This document shows, one piece after another, positions 15,877-23,107 of a stretch of 23,107 nucleotides of DNA. Where the stretch lies: contig JAWVYU010000036.1 in assembly GCA_033722575.1 (NCBI GenBank), positions 1 through 23,107 of the forward strand, read 5' to 3'. The DNA comes from GCA-2748575 sp033722575 (GTDB taxonomy: Bacteria; Pseudomonadota; Gammaproteobacteria; Pseudomonadales; Ketobacteraceae). The notes beneath the pieces are model-generated. The model had not been told where the DNA came from. It was given only the letters and a program-made list of their open reading frames with translations, and made no database searches. Position numbers and translations under genes: made by a program. The stretch's first letter is position 1; each line of letters opens with the position of its first letter.

Positions 15877-16716
15877 ATGTCCTTTAGCAAGCCTATCAAG
15901 GGATGCCTCATGTCAGGTCTGTTGGTTGTAACGTCCGGGTGTGCCTGGTATCAGGGTCTGGATTCGACCTACCAGGAACGGGAGGAGGGTTTTGGCAAGC
16001 GCAGCCTGAGTCACCAGGATCAGGATGTTCAGAAATTCTACGAGCTGCAGGAACGTATTGAGCTTCTGGAGCACCGGCTGGAGAAGCGCGAAAGCAGCCT
16101 GAACAGGCCACTTGCCTCAGGCACCCGGCATCCGGGCCACAGGCAGCGGGAATCAATGTTGACGGAAAAGGCAGATCTGGCGATCGCATATATTCGCGAA
16201 AGAACCCGTGCCGCCATTGCACTGATAGACCGGCTGATCTCGGAGCTTGACAATCAGGCGGTTGCTGCAGGGCGGGAGGCGGGCCCCTCCGAAGGTGGCC
16301 TCAAGCAGAAATTGGCAGAATCAGCCCCGGGATCCATGCAAGCAACAGTGCCAGAGACGGCTTCAGGCCCTGAGACTGCACCGGTTCAGAACGCCGATAT
16401 TGCCGGCACTCTGGAGCGGGATGATACAGGCGCAGTGGTTGGCTCCACCGATACCGGCAATCGCTATAACTTCTCCGTGGTGTACGTTTACCGGGAATTG
16501 GCACCCTGGTTTGATATGTGGGAGCTGCTGGAAGAAAACGGCGTGAAAGACAAATGGCGTGGTCAAAACGAGCCTAAACAGTCTTATTTCATCTATGTGG
16601 GTGCCTATCTTACCCAAGCGCCTGCCATGCGCCGCAGCGAACAGCTAATGAATCTCACTGGCGGACGCCCGGAAATCCGTGTCCGCGATGGCTATCAGAA
16701 CGTGGCGATGCAATAG
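15877..16716 (+). CDS. Coiled-coil lipoprotein heading the pilus locus
   Basis: The 279-residue product has a lipoprotein signal peptide with GLLVVTSGC and acylation at Cys22. A charged coiled coil follows (about 45-80 and 95-130). Next is a Pro/Ala/Gly-rich linker and a C-terminal globular region, where SYFIYVGAYLTQAPAMRRSE resembles a SPOR-type peptidoglycan-binding strand-helix pattern. That likeness is only by eye. The ATG at 15877 is preceded by AGGGAG at eight bases; an ATG at 15873 is out of frame and stops at once. By position it may be an outer-membrane accessory or pilotin-like partner of the downstream secretin, a role played by lipoproteins in other type IVb pilus loci. An intrinsic terminator follows it. 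Confidence 0.7.
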   Translation: MSFSKPIKGCLMSGLLVVTSGCAWYQGLDSTYQEREEGFGKRSLSHQDQDVQKFYELQERIELLEHRLEKRESSLNRPLASGTRHPGHRQRESMLTEKADLAIAYIRERTRAAIALIDRLISELDNQAVAAGREAGPSEGGLKQKLAESAPGSMQATVPETASGPETAPVQNADIAGTLERDDTGAVVGSTDTGNRYNFSVVYVYRELAPWFDMWELLEENGVKDKWRGQNEPKQSYFIYVGAYLTQAPAMRRSEQLMNLTGGRPEIRVRDGYQNVAMQ

Positions 16717-16747
16717 AGTAAGCATGTAATAGAGTGACCAAAGAACA

Positions 16748-16772
16748 CTGTGCGATTTTTCGCATAGTTTTT
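16748..16772 (+). terminator. Intrinsic terminator inside the pilus locus
   Basis: CTGTGCGA (16748-16755) pairs with TCGCATAG (16760-16767), including one G-U pair, around a TTTT loop, and five T follow. It lies 32 bp after the lipoprotein stop and 51 bp before the next gene. It should cut or attenuate transcription between them. A -10-like TATAAG at 16789-16794 may restart it, though no convincing -35 box is seen. Confidence 0.7.
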
Positions 16773-16822
16773 ACCGATTCGCTGTCTTTATAAGCAGTAT
16801 CCCAGGGAAGCAGGTATCAGGA

Positions 16823-17368
16823 ATGAGCAGAACAATACAATTGAAACAGTCAGTATCACTATCGCTTCGTCGCACCATCACCGCCACCTGTACGCTGGCT
16901 GCGCTTTTGCACGCGCCGGCGTGGGCAGAATCGCCGGACACCAGCGACGCAGCGAGTATGCGTCAGCAGCTGGAAGAGGCAAAGCTGGCGATACTGGACG
17001 CCGAGAAAAAAGCCGAGGAAATCATTCGCGCCGCCCGGGAGGAAGCCAGTGCGCTGAAATCCGGCAGCCATCAGGAAGATGTACTTTCACCCCTGCTGAT
17101 TCAGAACACCAGTGTTTCCATTGAAATGAAAGCAGGTACGCTGCAGGAGATTGTCACCGCCATTATGCCGGAAGGCTGGCGGGTGCTGGTGGATGTAAAG
17201 GATGAGGCTGTTCGCAACCGGCGTTTTCAGTTTGTATCCACCCGAACCAGAGAGCAGGCGCTTAACGATCTGCTCAAGCCCATCGGCATGAAACACCAAT
17301 ACTTTTTTGATCTGAAAAATGGCCAGGGAGAGCCTTCTCCGTTGCTGGTAGTAAGTAAAGACAGATAG
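16823..17368 (+). CDS. Periplasmic TcpQ-like pilus assembly protein
   Basis: The 181-residue protein has a Sec signal peptide cut after AWA at residue 35. A charged coiled coil (about 43-78) and a compact alpha/beta domain (about 90-180) follow. That domain begins IEMKAGTLQEIVTAIMPEGW and resembles TcpQ/STN-like domains found in type IVb pilus loci, which help the secretin fold or localise. The assignment is from pattern and context, not a search. AGGA sits a few bases before the ATG, and the gene lies 15 bp before the secretin gene. Confidence 0.6.
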   Translation: MSRTIQLKQSVSLSLRRTITATCTLAALLHAPAWAESPDTSDAASMRQQLEEAKLAILDAEKKAEEIIRAAREEASALKSGSHQEDVLSPLLIQNTSVSIEMKAGTLQEIVTAIMPEGWRVLVDVKDEAVRNRRFQFVSTRTREQALNDLLKPIGMKHQYFFDLKNGQGEPSPLLVVSKDR

Positions 17369-17383
17369 GATCCCGGAGTCATT

Positions 17384-18859
17384 ATGATAGTTCTTTTGCA
17401 ACGCATTAAAGGCATTCTGCTTTCATTTGTACTGACGTTTTCCCTGGTCAGTTGTGCGGTCAAGCCACAATCCGACACGCTGAAATACGCGCCACTGCAG
17501 GAAGACGCAACGCCGATCGTGGTGGATCACCGTTCCACCTATGTCCGCGAGGTTACACCGGAAGAATCTTTTCAGGCAAAACGCATCAGTTTTGTCGGTC
17601 AGGTGGCGCTGATTGATGCGCTGCGCAAGCAGCTGCCGGGGGTAAATATCATGCCGGCAGATACCAACGTGGATATGACACAGCTGGTGAGTGTTCACGC
17701 CAGGGACATGAGTGCCGGTGATTACCTGGATTACCTGTCTTCCATTACCGGCTATGAGATCGAATTTGAAAAGGGCTACGTCGCGATCCGGTCTTTTGTG
17801 CGCAAGGAGTGGAACCTGGCGTTGTTTTCCTCAAAGCGGAATATCAGTCTGCAGGTGGGTAAGTCTTTCTCCACGGAGCAGGGAGGCGGCCGTAATACTT
17901 TCAAAGGCAACTTTGATGACGATGAATGGGAAATCATTACCAAAGGTGCCGAGCGCATTCTGGGCGTGGCAGGGGCCAGCAAGAAAGGAGAGTTTGCGCC
18001 TTTCGTTCAAGGGGTTCGCTCTATCGGCCTGTTGAGCGCCGGTGGCGAGCCGGACAAGATCGAGGCGGTGGACGACTTTATAAGAAGTGTGGTGTCAAAG
18101 GGTTCCAAGCAAATCAATATCGCGGTACAGGCCTATGAGGTGACACTGGATGACAAGCGCGGCGCGGGCATCAACTGGCAGGACCTGTCATCCATCAATG
18201 CGACTATTAATGGTAATGAGGCTGGAATGGTCTTCACCTCCGAGGCTAACACTCTCTCGGATCTGTTCAAAAGTGTTATTCGGTACGAAAGTAGTGATGT
18301 TAGAGCTGAGGCCACACTTAAATTCCTCAGTACCTTTGGCGAGGTGGAGCTTCTTAACCAGCCTAACGTAACGGTCAGGAATGGCGCCTATGCCTACATT
18401 TCGGCTGGTGAGGAGCTGACTTACGTTGGCGAAGTGGAACTTGAGGAAGAGAATGATGGCGATGACCGCACCACCATCAAGGTGGAGTCGATCCGGGTGG
18501 GCGTAACCCTGAGTGTTGCTCCCCGGGTACTGGAGGATGGTCGCGTATTACTGGAGATCTGGCCTTCCATCAGTTCTGCGGACCTGAGCAACTTTATTGA
18601 AAGCGGAGCGGGCGAAGGTATCGTTCTGCCACAAGTCCAATTGCAGGAGCTGGCAACAGAGGTAATCACGGAGAGTGGCCGGCCGGTGCAGTTGGGTGGC
18701 TTTATCAAGCGGTCCATTGCCAAAAGCCTTTCGGAGTTGCCCTGGCAGGAAAAGGTCACCGGAAAAATCCTGAATCCGTTATTCAAGTCGGAAACCGCTG
18801 ACCTGGAAAGAACCGAGCTGGTGCTGACCGTGACACCAACAATAGTGGAGGGGGTCTGA
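17384..18859 (+). CDS. Lipoprotein secretin, type IVb pilus PilN-like
   Basis: The 491-residue protein is an outer-membrane secretin, the gated pore through which a pilus or pseudopilus passes. It starts with a lipoprotein signal (LVSC, Cys24), as in R64 PilN, TcpC and BfpB, unlike the Sec-only PilQ of type IVa pili. Periplasmic N domains occupy about 60-270. The secretin core covers about 290-490: LLNQPNVTVRNGAYAYISAG, then VGVTLSVAPRVLEDGRVLLE, then ELATEVITESGRPVQLGGFI. GGAG precedes the ATG by five bases. It is tightly packed with the next gene, with three bases between its stop codon and the GTG start. The length is slightly short for the PilN group but complete. Confidence 0.88.
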   Translation: MIVLLQRIKGILLSFVLTFSLVSCAVKPQSDTLKYAPLQEDATPIVVDHRSTYVREVTPEESFQAKRISFVGQVALIDALRKQLPGVNIMPADTNVDMTQLVSVHARDMSAGDYLDYLSSITGYEIEFEKGYVAIRSFVRKEWNLALFSSKRNISLQVGKSFSTEQGGGRNTFKGNFDDDEWEIITKGAERILGVAGASKKGEFAPFVQGVRSIGLLSAGGEPDKIEAVDDFIRSVVSKGSKQINIAVQAYEVTLDDKRGAGINWQDLSSINATINGNEAGMVFTSEANTLSDLFKSVIRYESSDVRAEATLKFLSTFGEVELLNQPNVTVRNGAYAYISAGEELTYVGEVELEEENDGDDRTTIKVESIRVGVTLSVAPRVLEDGRVLLEIWPSISSADLSNFIESGAGEGIVLPQVQLQELATEVITESGRPVQLGGFIKRSIAKSLSELPWQEKVTGKILNPLFKSETADLERTELVLTVTPTIVEGV

Positions 18860-18862
18860 TCG

Positions 18863-19744
18863 GTGGTTCAGCTTGCTGAGGTCATCAATCGTCCTATCAC
18901 CATTGAGGGGCAGGAAGTTGTTCTGATCCCCGACCTGGTGGGAGCCGTGCCGGTTTCGGAGCAGCATCAGTACGTTGAGCTGGAGCCGGCTACCAATACC
19001 TGCCCGTCCATCAGTGTGCGGGAAGCGGATATCGAGGATATCAGGGAGCAGTTTCCGGAATTGCCGGTGTACGGCCTCTGGCAGGTGCTGGTTCACAGCA
19101 AGGTGATTTCCTTTCGGCACCCCTTGCACGTGGTCAAAGTGAACGAGTTTGACGGCTATTATCTTCACTGTGACCTGGGCAGGGCCGAGTTTTCCGGAGT
19201 CTACGAGGCCGGCTTTTTTGCGGCGGACTCGAACTTCGATCTGGATGAAGCCAATGAAGTGGCTCCCGCACCAGAGGATCTTCGATTACCCAGAACGGAA
19301 GCAAAACTGGCATCTGAGCTGCAGGCGGAACGCCGCCTGAAGACGCAGCGCAGCTGGAAGAATCTGGGCATTGCCTGTGTATGGGTTGTGATGGCGGGGT
19401 TTGCTGTGGACTTTGGTCTGGAGACTTTTTACAGCCGCGAACAGCAGAAAATCCAGACCAAAGCCGCCATGCTGGAAAGCCTGCGGAGTGGTCTGGATCA
19501 GTTGCGCACCTCGCGGCTGACGGAAGCCCCCAATAACATTGAAGCCATCAAACGTCTCGCGGAACTCTGGGCAACCTTTCCCCTGATCAAAACCCAGGGG
19601 GCCTCTGATTTCAGTGAGGCCACCTTCAGTTTTCGCCTGGAAGATCAGGGTTTCGACCCTGCCGGCAAACTGTCCGGGATTCGCAGCCGGTACCACCCGG
19701 AGGGTTACTGGCAGCTGACAATGAATAACCCGACGCGACAGTAG
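18863..19744 (+). CDS. PilO2-like bitopic pilus assembly protein
   Basis: The 293-residue protein has a cytoplasmic domain (1-165), one transmembrane helix (about 168-186, LGIACVWVVMAGFAVDFGLE) and a periplasmic part with a coiled coil and a small globular end. This layout fits the type IVb pilus inner-membrane protein PilO (PilO2) of R64-type loci or, more loosely, a GspL-like protein that ties the ATPase to the periplasm. The start is a GTG at 18863 with GGAGGGGG nine bases upstream. It is shorter than R64 PilO. Position right after the secretin gene and before PilP-like and ATPase genes supports the role. Confidence 0.6.
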   Translation: MVQLAEVINRPITIEGQEVVLIPDLVGAVPVSEQHQYVELEPATNTCPSISVREADIEDIREQFPELPVYGLWQVLVHSKVISFRHPLHVVKVNEFDGYYLHCDLGRAEFSGVYEAGFFAADSNFDLDEANEVAPAPEDLRLPRTEAKLASELQAERRLKTQRSWKNLGIACVWVVMAGFAVDFGLETFYSREQQKIQTKAAMLESLRSGLDQLRTSRLTEAPNNIEAIKRLAELWATFPLIKTQGASDFSEATFSFRLEDQGFDPAGKLSGIRSRYHPEGYWQLTMNNPTRQ

Positions 19745-19752
19745 GAGCACTG

Positions 19753-20232
19753 ATGATGCTGAATACCTCTACTCAGGGAATGTCCTTGCCTGGCTTGTTC
19801 GGCTGGAACTGGCTTCACTGGCTGGTGTTGCTGGTGGTAATGGTGATTGCGGGCAACGAGGTGATAGAGCGCCAGTCACAGCGGGTGCGTCAGGTGGATG
19901 CCACCAAGATCGAGGTGCTGGAAGAGGACATTAACGAATACAACACCATGGCAGAGCGGCTTGCCACCATGGAGGTGCTGCCACCGGTAAAGGAACAATG
20001 GAATTACGTGGTGGCAATTGCAAAAAAATACGGTGTGGACATGAGATACACCTCTGACGATACCCCATATCGTGGCCCCCTGAAGGCCTGGGGTGGCAGA
20101 GTGTCCGGAAGCACCGGACCGGTGTTGGTGGTGGCCAAGGAGTTTCAGGAAACCGTGCCGACCTTTCTTTATCAATTCAATATCAATGGCAACAGGGCTT
20201 CCTTCGAATTTGCCGTTCTGGGAAGTGAATAG
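19753..20232 (+). CDS. Small bitopic PilO/GspM-like assembly protein
   Basis: The 159-residue protein has one N-terminal transmembrane helix (about 19-35, NWLHWLVLLVVMVIAGNEVI). A coiled-coil stretch (about 38-75) and a small periplasmic alpha/beta domain follow. This is the layout of PilO, GspM and similar inner-membrane alignment proteins of pilus and type II secretion machines. AGGAG lies six bases before the ATG, which starts eight bases after the preceding stop codon. No close family is recognised, and R64-type loci have no obvious equivalent at this position, so it may be a lineage-specific addition. Confidence 0.6.
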   Translation: MMLNTSTQGMSLPGLFGWNWLHWLVLLVVMVIAGNEVIERQSQRVRQVDATKIEVLEEDINEYNTMAERLATMEVLPPVKEQWNYVVAIAKKYGVDMRYTSDDTPYRGPLKAWGGRVSGSTGPVLVVAKEFQETVPTFLYQFNINGNRASFEFAVLGSE

Positions 20233-20241
20233 GGTGAGAGT

Positions 20242-20733
20242 ATGATGAAACAGATTTCAGGCGCAGCCATGGCATCACTGGTTCTGGTCGCAGCAGGGGT
20301 TCAGGCGGAGCCTTTGGATGGCACCAGGATTCTGGAAATGGAAGCGGAAAAAGCGCGTCAGATCGAGGATCTTGAGTATCAGGCCAAACTGATCGAGCAG
20401 AAAGCCAAGCTGGCCAAAGCCTATAAGGATCTGAGAGAAAACGGTGGTGTGATCCCCGGTGACGACATGTTCGAGGCTCCCGCGCAAACCGCAGAGCCCG
20501 TTACTGAGAATCAGCCTGCCAGGGCTGCGGATATCAATCAGTTGCCGGTACTCAAATCCATTGGCAACGGGTACGCCCTGTTTGAACACCGGGGCAAACT
20601 CTTTCGCGCTGTGCCCGGTGGCAGTCTGCCGGGTGGTTTCAAGGTGCTGTCTGTCAGCAACGAATCCGGTGTGCGGATCAAGCAGGGTAACGATATCTTT
20701 TCCCTGGATATCGCCTGGGCCACAGCTAAATAA
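20242..20733 (+). CDS. PilP-like periplasmic pilus biogenesis protein
   Basis: The 163-residue protein has a signal peptide cut after VQA at residue 22. A charged coiled coil (about 28-72), a Pro/Ala/Glu-rich linker and a C-terminal beta domain (about 95-160) follow. The beta domain, with ALFEHRGKLFRAVPGGSLPG and FKVLSVSNESGVRIKQG, matches the form of PilP of R64-type loci and the HR domain of PilP/GspC proteins, which dock on the secretin. It starts nine bases after the previous gene, with GGGTGAG before the ATG, and ends ten bases before the ATPase gene. Confidence 0.7.
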   Translation: MMKQISGAAMASLVLVAAGVQAEPLDGTRILEMEAEKARQIEDLEYQAKLIEQKAKLAKAYKDLRENGGVIPGDDMFEAPAQTAEPVTENQPARAADINQLPVLKSIGNGYALFEHRGKLFRAVPGGSLPGGFKVLSVSNESGVRIKQGNDIFSLDIAWATAK

Positions 20734-20743
20734 GCGGTTTTTT

Positions 20744-22540
20744 ATGAGTCCTGAGCAGTCCCAGTCATCCGTCGACGCCGGAAACAGTGACAGAAAATCC
20801 AGGTTACAGGTTCAGTTTGAACAGATCCTGCAGTGCCTGGTAGAAAATCACGCTATCACTGAGCAGGTTGCCCACAGTATGGCCATGCCTGGCAGCTCGG
20901 AAGATATTGTTCCGCGGCTGTGGGAACTGGGTGTGGACGACATCAAGCTGGCACGGGCTTTGGCCGAGATTTACAAGTGCCCGCTGTTTGACGGGGTGGT
21001 GCGGTCGCGGGATTCGCTGGTCAGGAGCGCCCAGGACAAGTGTCCCTGGCTGATAGCGGATGGGGTGCTGTATGTGACCAATCCCTACGATCGCGCCCAG
21101 ATTGAGCCGCTGATACGGCGCAAGAAAGATCCCCGTGACAGCCTTACCTTTAACCGCCTTGGCGTTATGGCCATGTCCGATTTTGAAATGGACATGATGG
21201 AAAAGGCCAATTACGACGTTATCGTTTCCAACCAGGAAGTCAGTGGTGCCTGGGCAAATACCTTTGTGGACGACTTGCTGAACGAGGCCATTAACCGCAA
21301 AGCCAGTGATGTGCACATCAATCCGGAATCCCACGGTGCCATTATCAAACTGCGGGTGGACGGTCGGCTCCAGGTACCTGCCATACCAGGATTGCAGACC
21401 ATTTCCCGGGATCGCCTGCGGCTGGTTGCCAACAATCTTATGGAACGGGTGGGTAAGCAGAACAACTACCTGGAACCCTGTTCCGGTTACCTGGTATTTC
21501 AGGCAGCCCACAAACAGGTGAGCATGCGCCTGGAAATGGCACCGGTCAAAGTCTATTCCGAAATCAAACCCAAGCTCACTATTCGCGTGCTCAACAATCT
21601 GCGGGGCGTGGGGCGTCTCGATAATCTGGGCCTGTCGGGGCATCACGTGGACCTGCTGCGGCAGCTGTCCCGCCGGGCCAACGGCATGCTGATTGTTACC
21701 GGCCCAACCGGCAGTGGCAAATCCACCACCCTCAAAGCCATTCTGAAAGATGTGCGGGATCAGTTTCCCGAAAAAGCCATTTACACCATCGAGGATCCGG
21801 TGGAGGACCAGCTGGACGGTATTACCTCGCTGGAAGTTACCCAGCACATGGGTTTTGCAAAAGCCCTCAAATCCCTGCTGCGTCATGATCCTGACGTGAT
21901 CATGGTGGGGGAAATCCGGGATTCCGAAACCGCTGAGCTGGCGTTGCGCGCCTCCATGACCGGCCATCTGGTGTTAACCACTTTGCACACTAACGATGCC
22001 CACGGTGCCATTAACCGGCTGCGCAACCTGGGGCTTGAAAATACCCTGCTGGCGGAGAACCTGCTGGCGGTGACTGCCCAGCGTCTGGTGAACCGCGTGT
22101 GTCCCTATTGTTCCGAGTTCCGGCCACTGAGCCAGATCCCTGATCTCCATGAAGCCTATTTCAAATTGCCGGCGCTGAATCAGCCAAAGCAGAAAACCCC
22201 GCTGGTGATTCAGCCGGATGGCTGTGACCGCTGCAACTATGGCTACACCGGCCGGCACCTGGTGAATGAAATTTTTGTCAATGATACCCAGACGGAAAAA
22301 CTGATCTCGGAGGGCGTGGGTGGCACCGAGATTCGCCGGGTTCAGCAGGCTGCGGGGCGCTTTCAGGATCTTTGGGATGACGGTGTCCGGCTGGCCACCC
22401 AGGGCGTGACCACCCTGCATGCCCTGGAAAACCGTATCAACCCGCTCCAGGTGGCGCGGGTGTCCCTGCCAGGCGCCCGTGAGGAAGCCACCGACCTGGA
22501 GAAAAAATTGATTGAACTGGCGCTTACCGGCAGTGATTAG
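20744..22540 (+). CDS. GspE/PilB-family assembly ATPase
   Basis: The 598-residue protein is the hexameric ATPase that powers pilin polymerisation. The N domain (about 25-90, ARALAEIYKCPLFDGV) is GspE/PilB-like. The catalytic part has Walker A GPTGSGKST (from residue 320), an Asp-box IYTIEDPVED, Walker B with DPDVIMVGEIRDSETAELAL (from 382), and a His box TGHLVLTTLHTNDA. A zinc-binding tetracysteine, C453/C456 and C494/C497, is present, as in assembly (not retraction) ATPases. I chose the ATG at 20744; the open frame upstream overlaps the PilP-like gene. The ribosome site is weak (AAGCGG then seven T). It corresponds to PilQ in R64 naming. Confidence 0.92.
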   Translation: MSPEQSQSSVDAGNSDRKSRLQVQFEQILQCLVENHAITEQVAHSMAMPGSSEDIVPRLWELGVDDIKLARALAEIYKCPLFDGVVRSRDSLVRSAQDKCPWLIADGVLYVTNPYDRAQIEPLIRRKKDPRDSLTFNRLGVMAMSDFEMDMMEKANYDVIVSNQEVSGAWANTFVDDLLNEAINRKASDVHINPESHGAIIKLRVDGRLQVPAIPGLQTISRDRLRLVANNLMERVGKQNNYLEPCSGYLVFQAAHKQVSMRLEMAPVKVYSEIKPKLTIRVLNNLRGVGRLDNLGLSGHHVDLLRQLSRRANGMLIVTGPTGSGKSTTLKAILKDVRDQFPEKAIYTIEDPVEDQLDGITSLEVTQHMGFAKALKSLLRHDPDVIMVGEIRDSETAELALRASMTGHLVLTTLHTNDAHGAINRLRNLGLENTLLAENLLAVTAQRLVNRVCPYCSEFRPLSQIPDLHEAYFKLPALNQPKQKTPLVIQPDGCDRCNYGYTGRHLVNEIFVNDTQTEKLISEGVGGTEIRRVQQAAGRFQDLWDDGVRLATQGVTTLHALENRINPLQVARVSLPGAREEATDLEKKLIELALTGSD

Positions 22541-22602
22541 GGACGGATTTTTTTGTGGCGTCTGTCTGTGTTGTATTGACTGGTAAACAACAGGAGCTGG
22601 AA

Positions 22603-23107
22603 ATGCAATTTAAGTCAATGCAATCACACAAGAACAGAAAAGGTTTTACCCTGGTTGAATTGATCACGGTGGTGGCGATTGTATCGCTGCTGGTGGTGTA
22701 CATTACGATTAAACTGGGCAGTTCCAACGAAGATGCCAAGGTGGCCCTGGCTTCAACTTTCATTCTGGGGAATGTGCCGACGGCGATCAGTTCGTACAAG
22801 GCGCGGCATATGAACAGTTGTACCGCGTTGACGGATTTTAATGATGACACGGACGGTGATGCCGTACGGGAAGAGCTTATAAAACGAGGATTGGTTCGTA
22901 CAACTCCGTGGAACGAGGATTGGAGCGCCCGTTATATCAATAGGGATCGGCTGGTCCAGATTATTATGCCTCTTGCAGGCTCAGAGGACCCGGACGGGTC
23001 AGCCAGGGATGTAGCGCAAAATATTTTTGATGCACCACAGATTGATGGGCTTGCCATCATTTCGGGTGTCGGCGCAGCGGAATATTCTCAAAATCAGTTA
23101 AATGACA
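22603..23107 (+). CDS. Type IV prepilin, C terminus cut by window edge
   Basis: The frame starts at ATG 22603, with AGGAG six bases upstream, and stays open to the edge (168 codons). The leader MQFKSMQSHKNRKG ends in Gly14; the mature protein begins FTLVELITVVAIVSLLVVYI, with Phe at +1 and Glu at +5. This is the site cut and methylated by prepilin peptidase. The 14-residue leader is longer than most type IVa leaders and nearer to type IVb. The remainder is an ordinary globular pilin head with one cysteine so far (NSCTAL). It lies 62 bp after the ATPase gene with no clear terminator between. Major versus minor pilin cannot be decided. Confidence 0.88.
   Translation, partial: MQFKSMQSHKNRKGFTLVELITVVAIVSLLVVYITIKLGSSNEDAKVALASTFILGNVPTAISSYKARHMNSCTALTDFNDDTDGDAVREELIKRGLVRTTPWNEDWSARYINRDRLVQIIMPLAGSEDPDGSARDVAQNIFDAPQIDGLAIISGVGAAEYSQNQLND

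Noticed and set aside
20804..21967. 387-codon minus-strand open frame opposite the ATPase gene
   Set aside because: It is antisense to the Walker motifs of the ATPase and is a shadow of a GC-rich coding strand.

Overview
The window reads as chromosomal DNA of a Gram-negative gammaproteobacterium, probably a marine or environmental one. It carries envelope-spanning machines (type VI secretion parts, an outer-membrane secretin, lipoproteins), a His-tailed SlyD and E. coli-like MscS channels. I cannot name a genus from the sequence. No tRNA, rRNA or CRISPR array was seen, and no stretch over 300 bases lacks a gene.

Region 1 (1-3035, minus strand): a remnant of an IS256-family (mutator) transposase runs off the left edge and abuts an 87-bp miniature element made of two nearly perfect 30-bp inverted repeats. 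Next come a membrane fatty acid desaturase with its own promoter and operator-like palindrome, an unrecognised acidic lipoprotein, and a SlyD-type FKBP peptidyl-prolyl isomerase.

Region 2 (3278-5137, plus strand): two different MscS-family mechanosensitive channels in tandem, closed by a strong intrinsic terminator.

Region 3 (5318-14013, plus strand): a type VI secretion module in the order tssA-tssB-tssC-tssE-tssF-tssG, followed 15 bp later by a GAF/AAA+/Fis sigma-54 activator. It encodes sheath, baseplate and TssA. No membrane complex (TssJLM), TssK, ClpV, Hcp or VgrG gene lies in the window. A hairpin and a missing Shine-Dalgarno separate the sheath genes from the baseplate genes.

Region 4 (14079-15710, minus strand): a two-helix membrane receptor-like protein that resembles a chemoreceptor in outline but has no recognisable signalling tip.

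Region 5 (15877 to the right edge, plus strand): a type IVb-pilus-like (R64/Tcp-type) assembly locus. It holds a coiled-coil lipoprotein, an intrinsic terminator, a TcpQ-like periplasmic protein, a lipoprotein secretin, a PilO2-like bitopic protein, a small bitopic PilO/GspM-like protein, a PilP-like protein, a GspE/PilB-family ATPase with a tetracysteine motif, and a type IV prepilin cut by the window edge. The locus continues beyond the window; the polytopic platform protein and prepilin peptidase are not seen.

The most interesting points are the partial T6SS coupled to a sigma-54 activator, a sigma-54-like element in front of the pilus locus, the tipless receptor between the two machines, and the unusual composition of the pilus locus itself.
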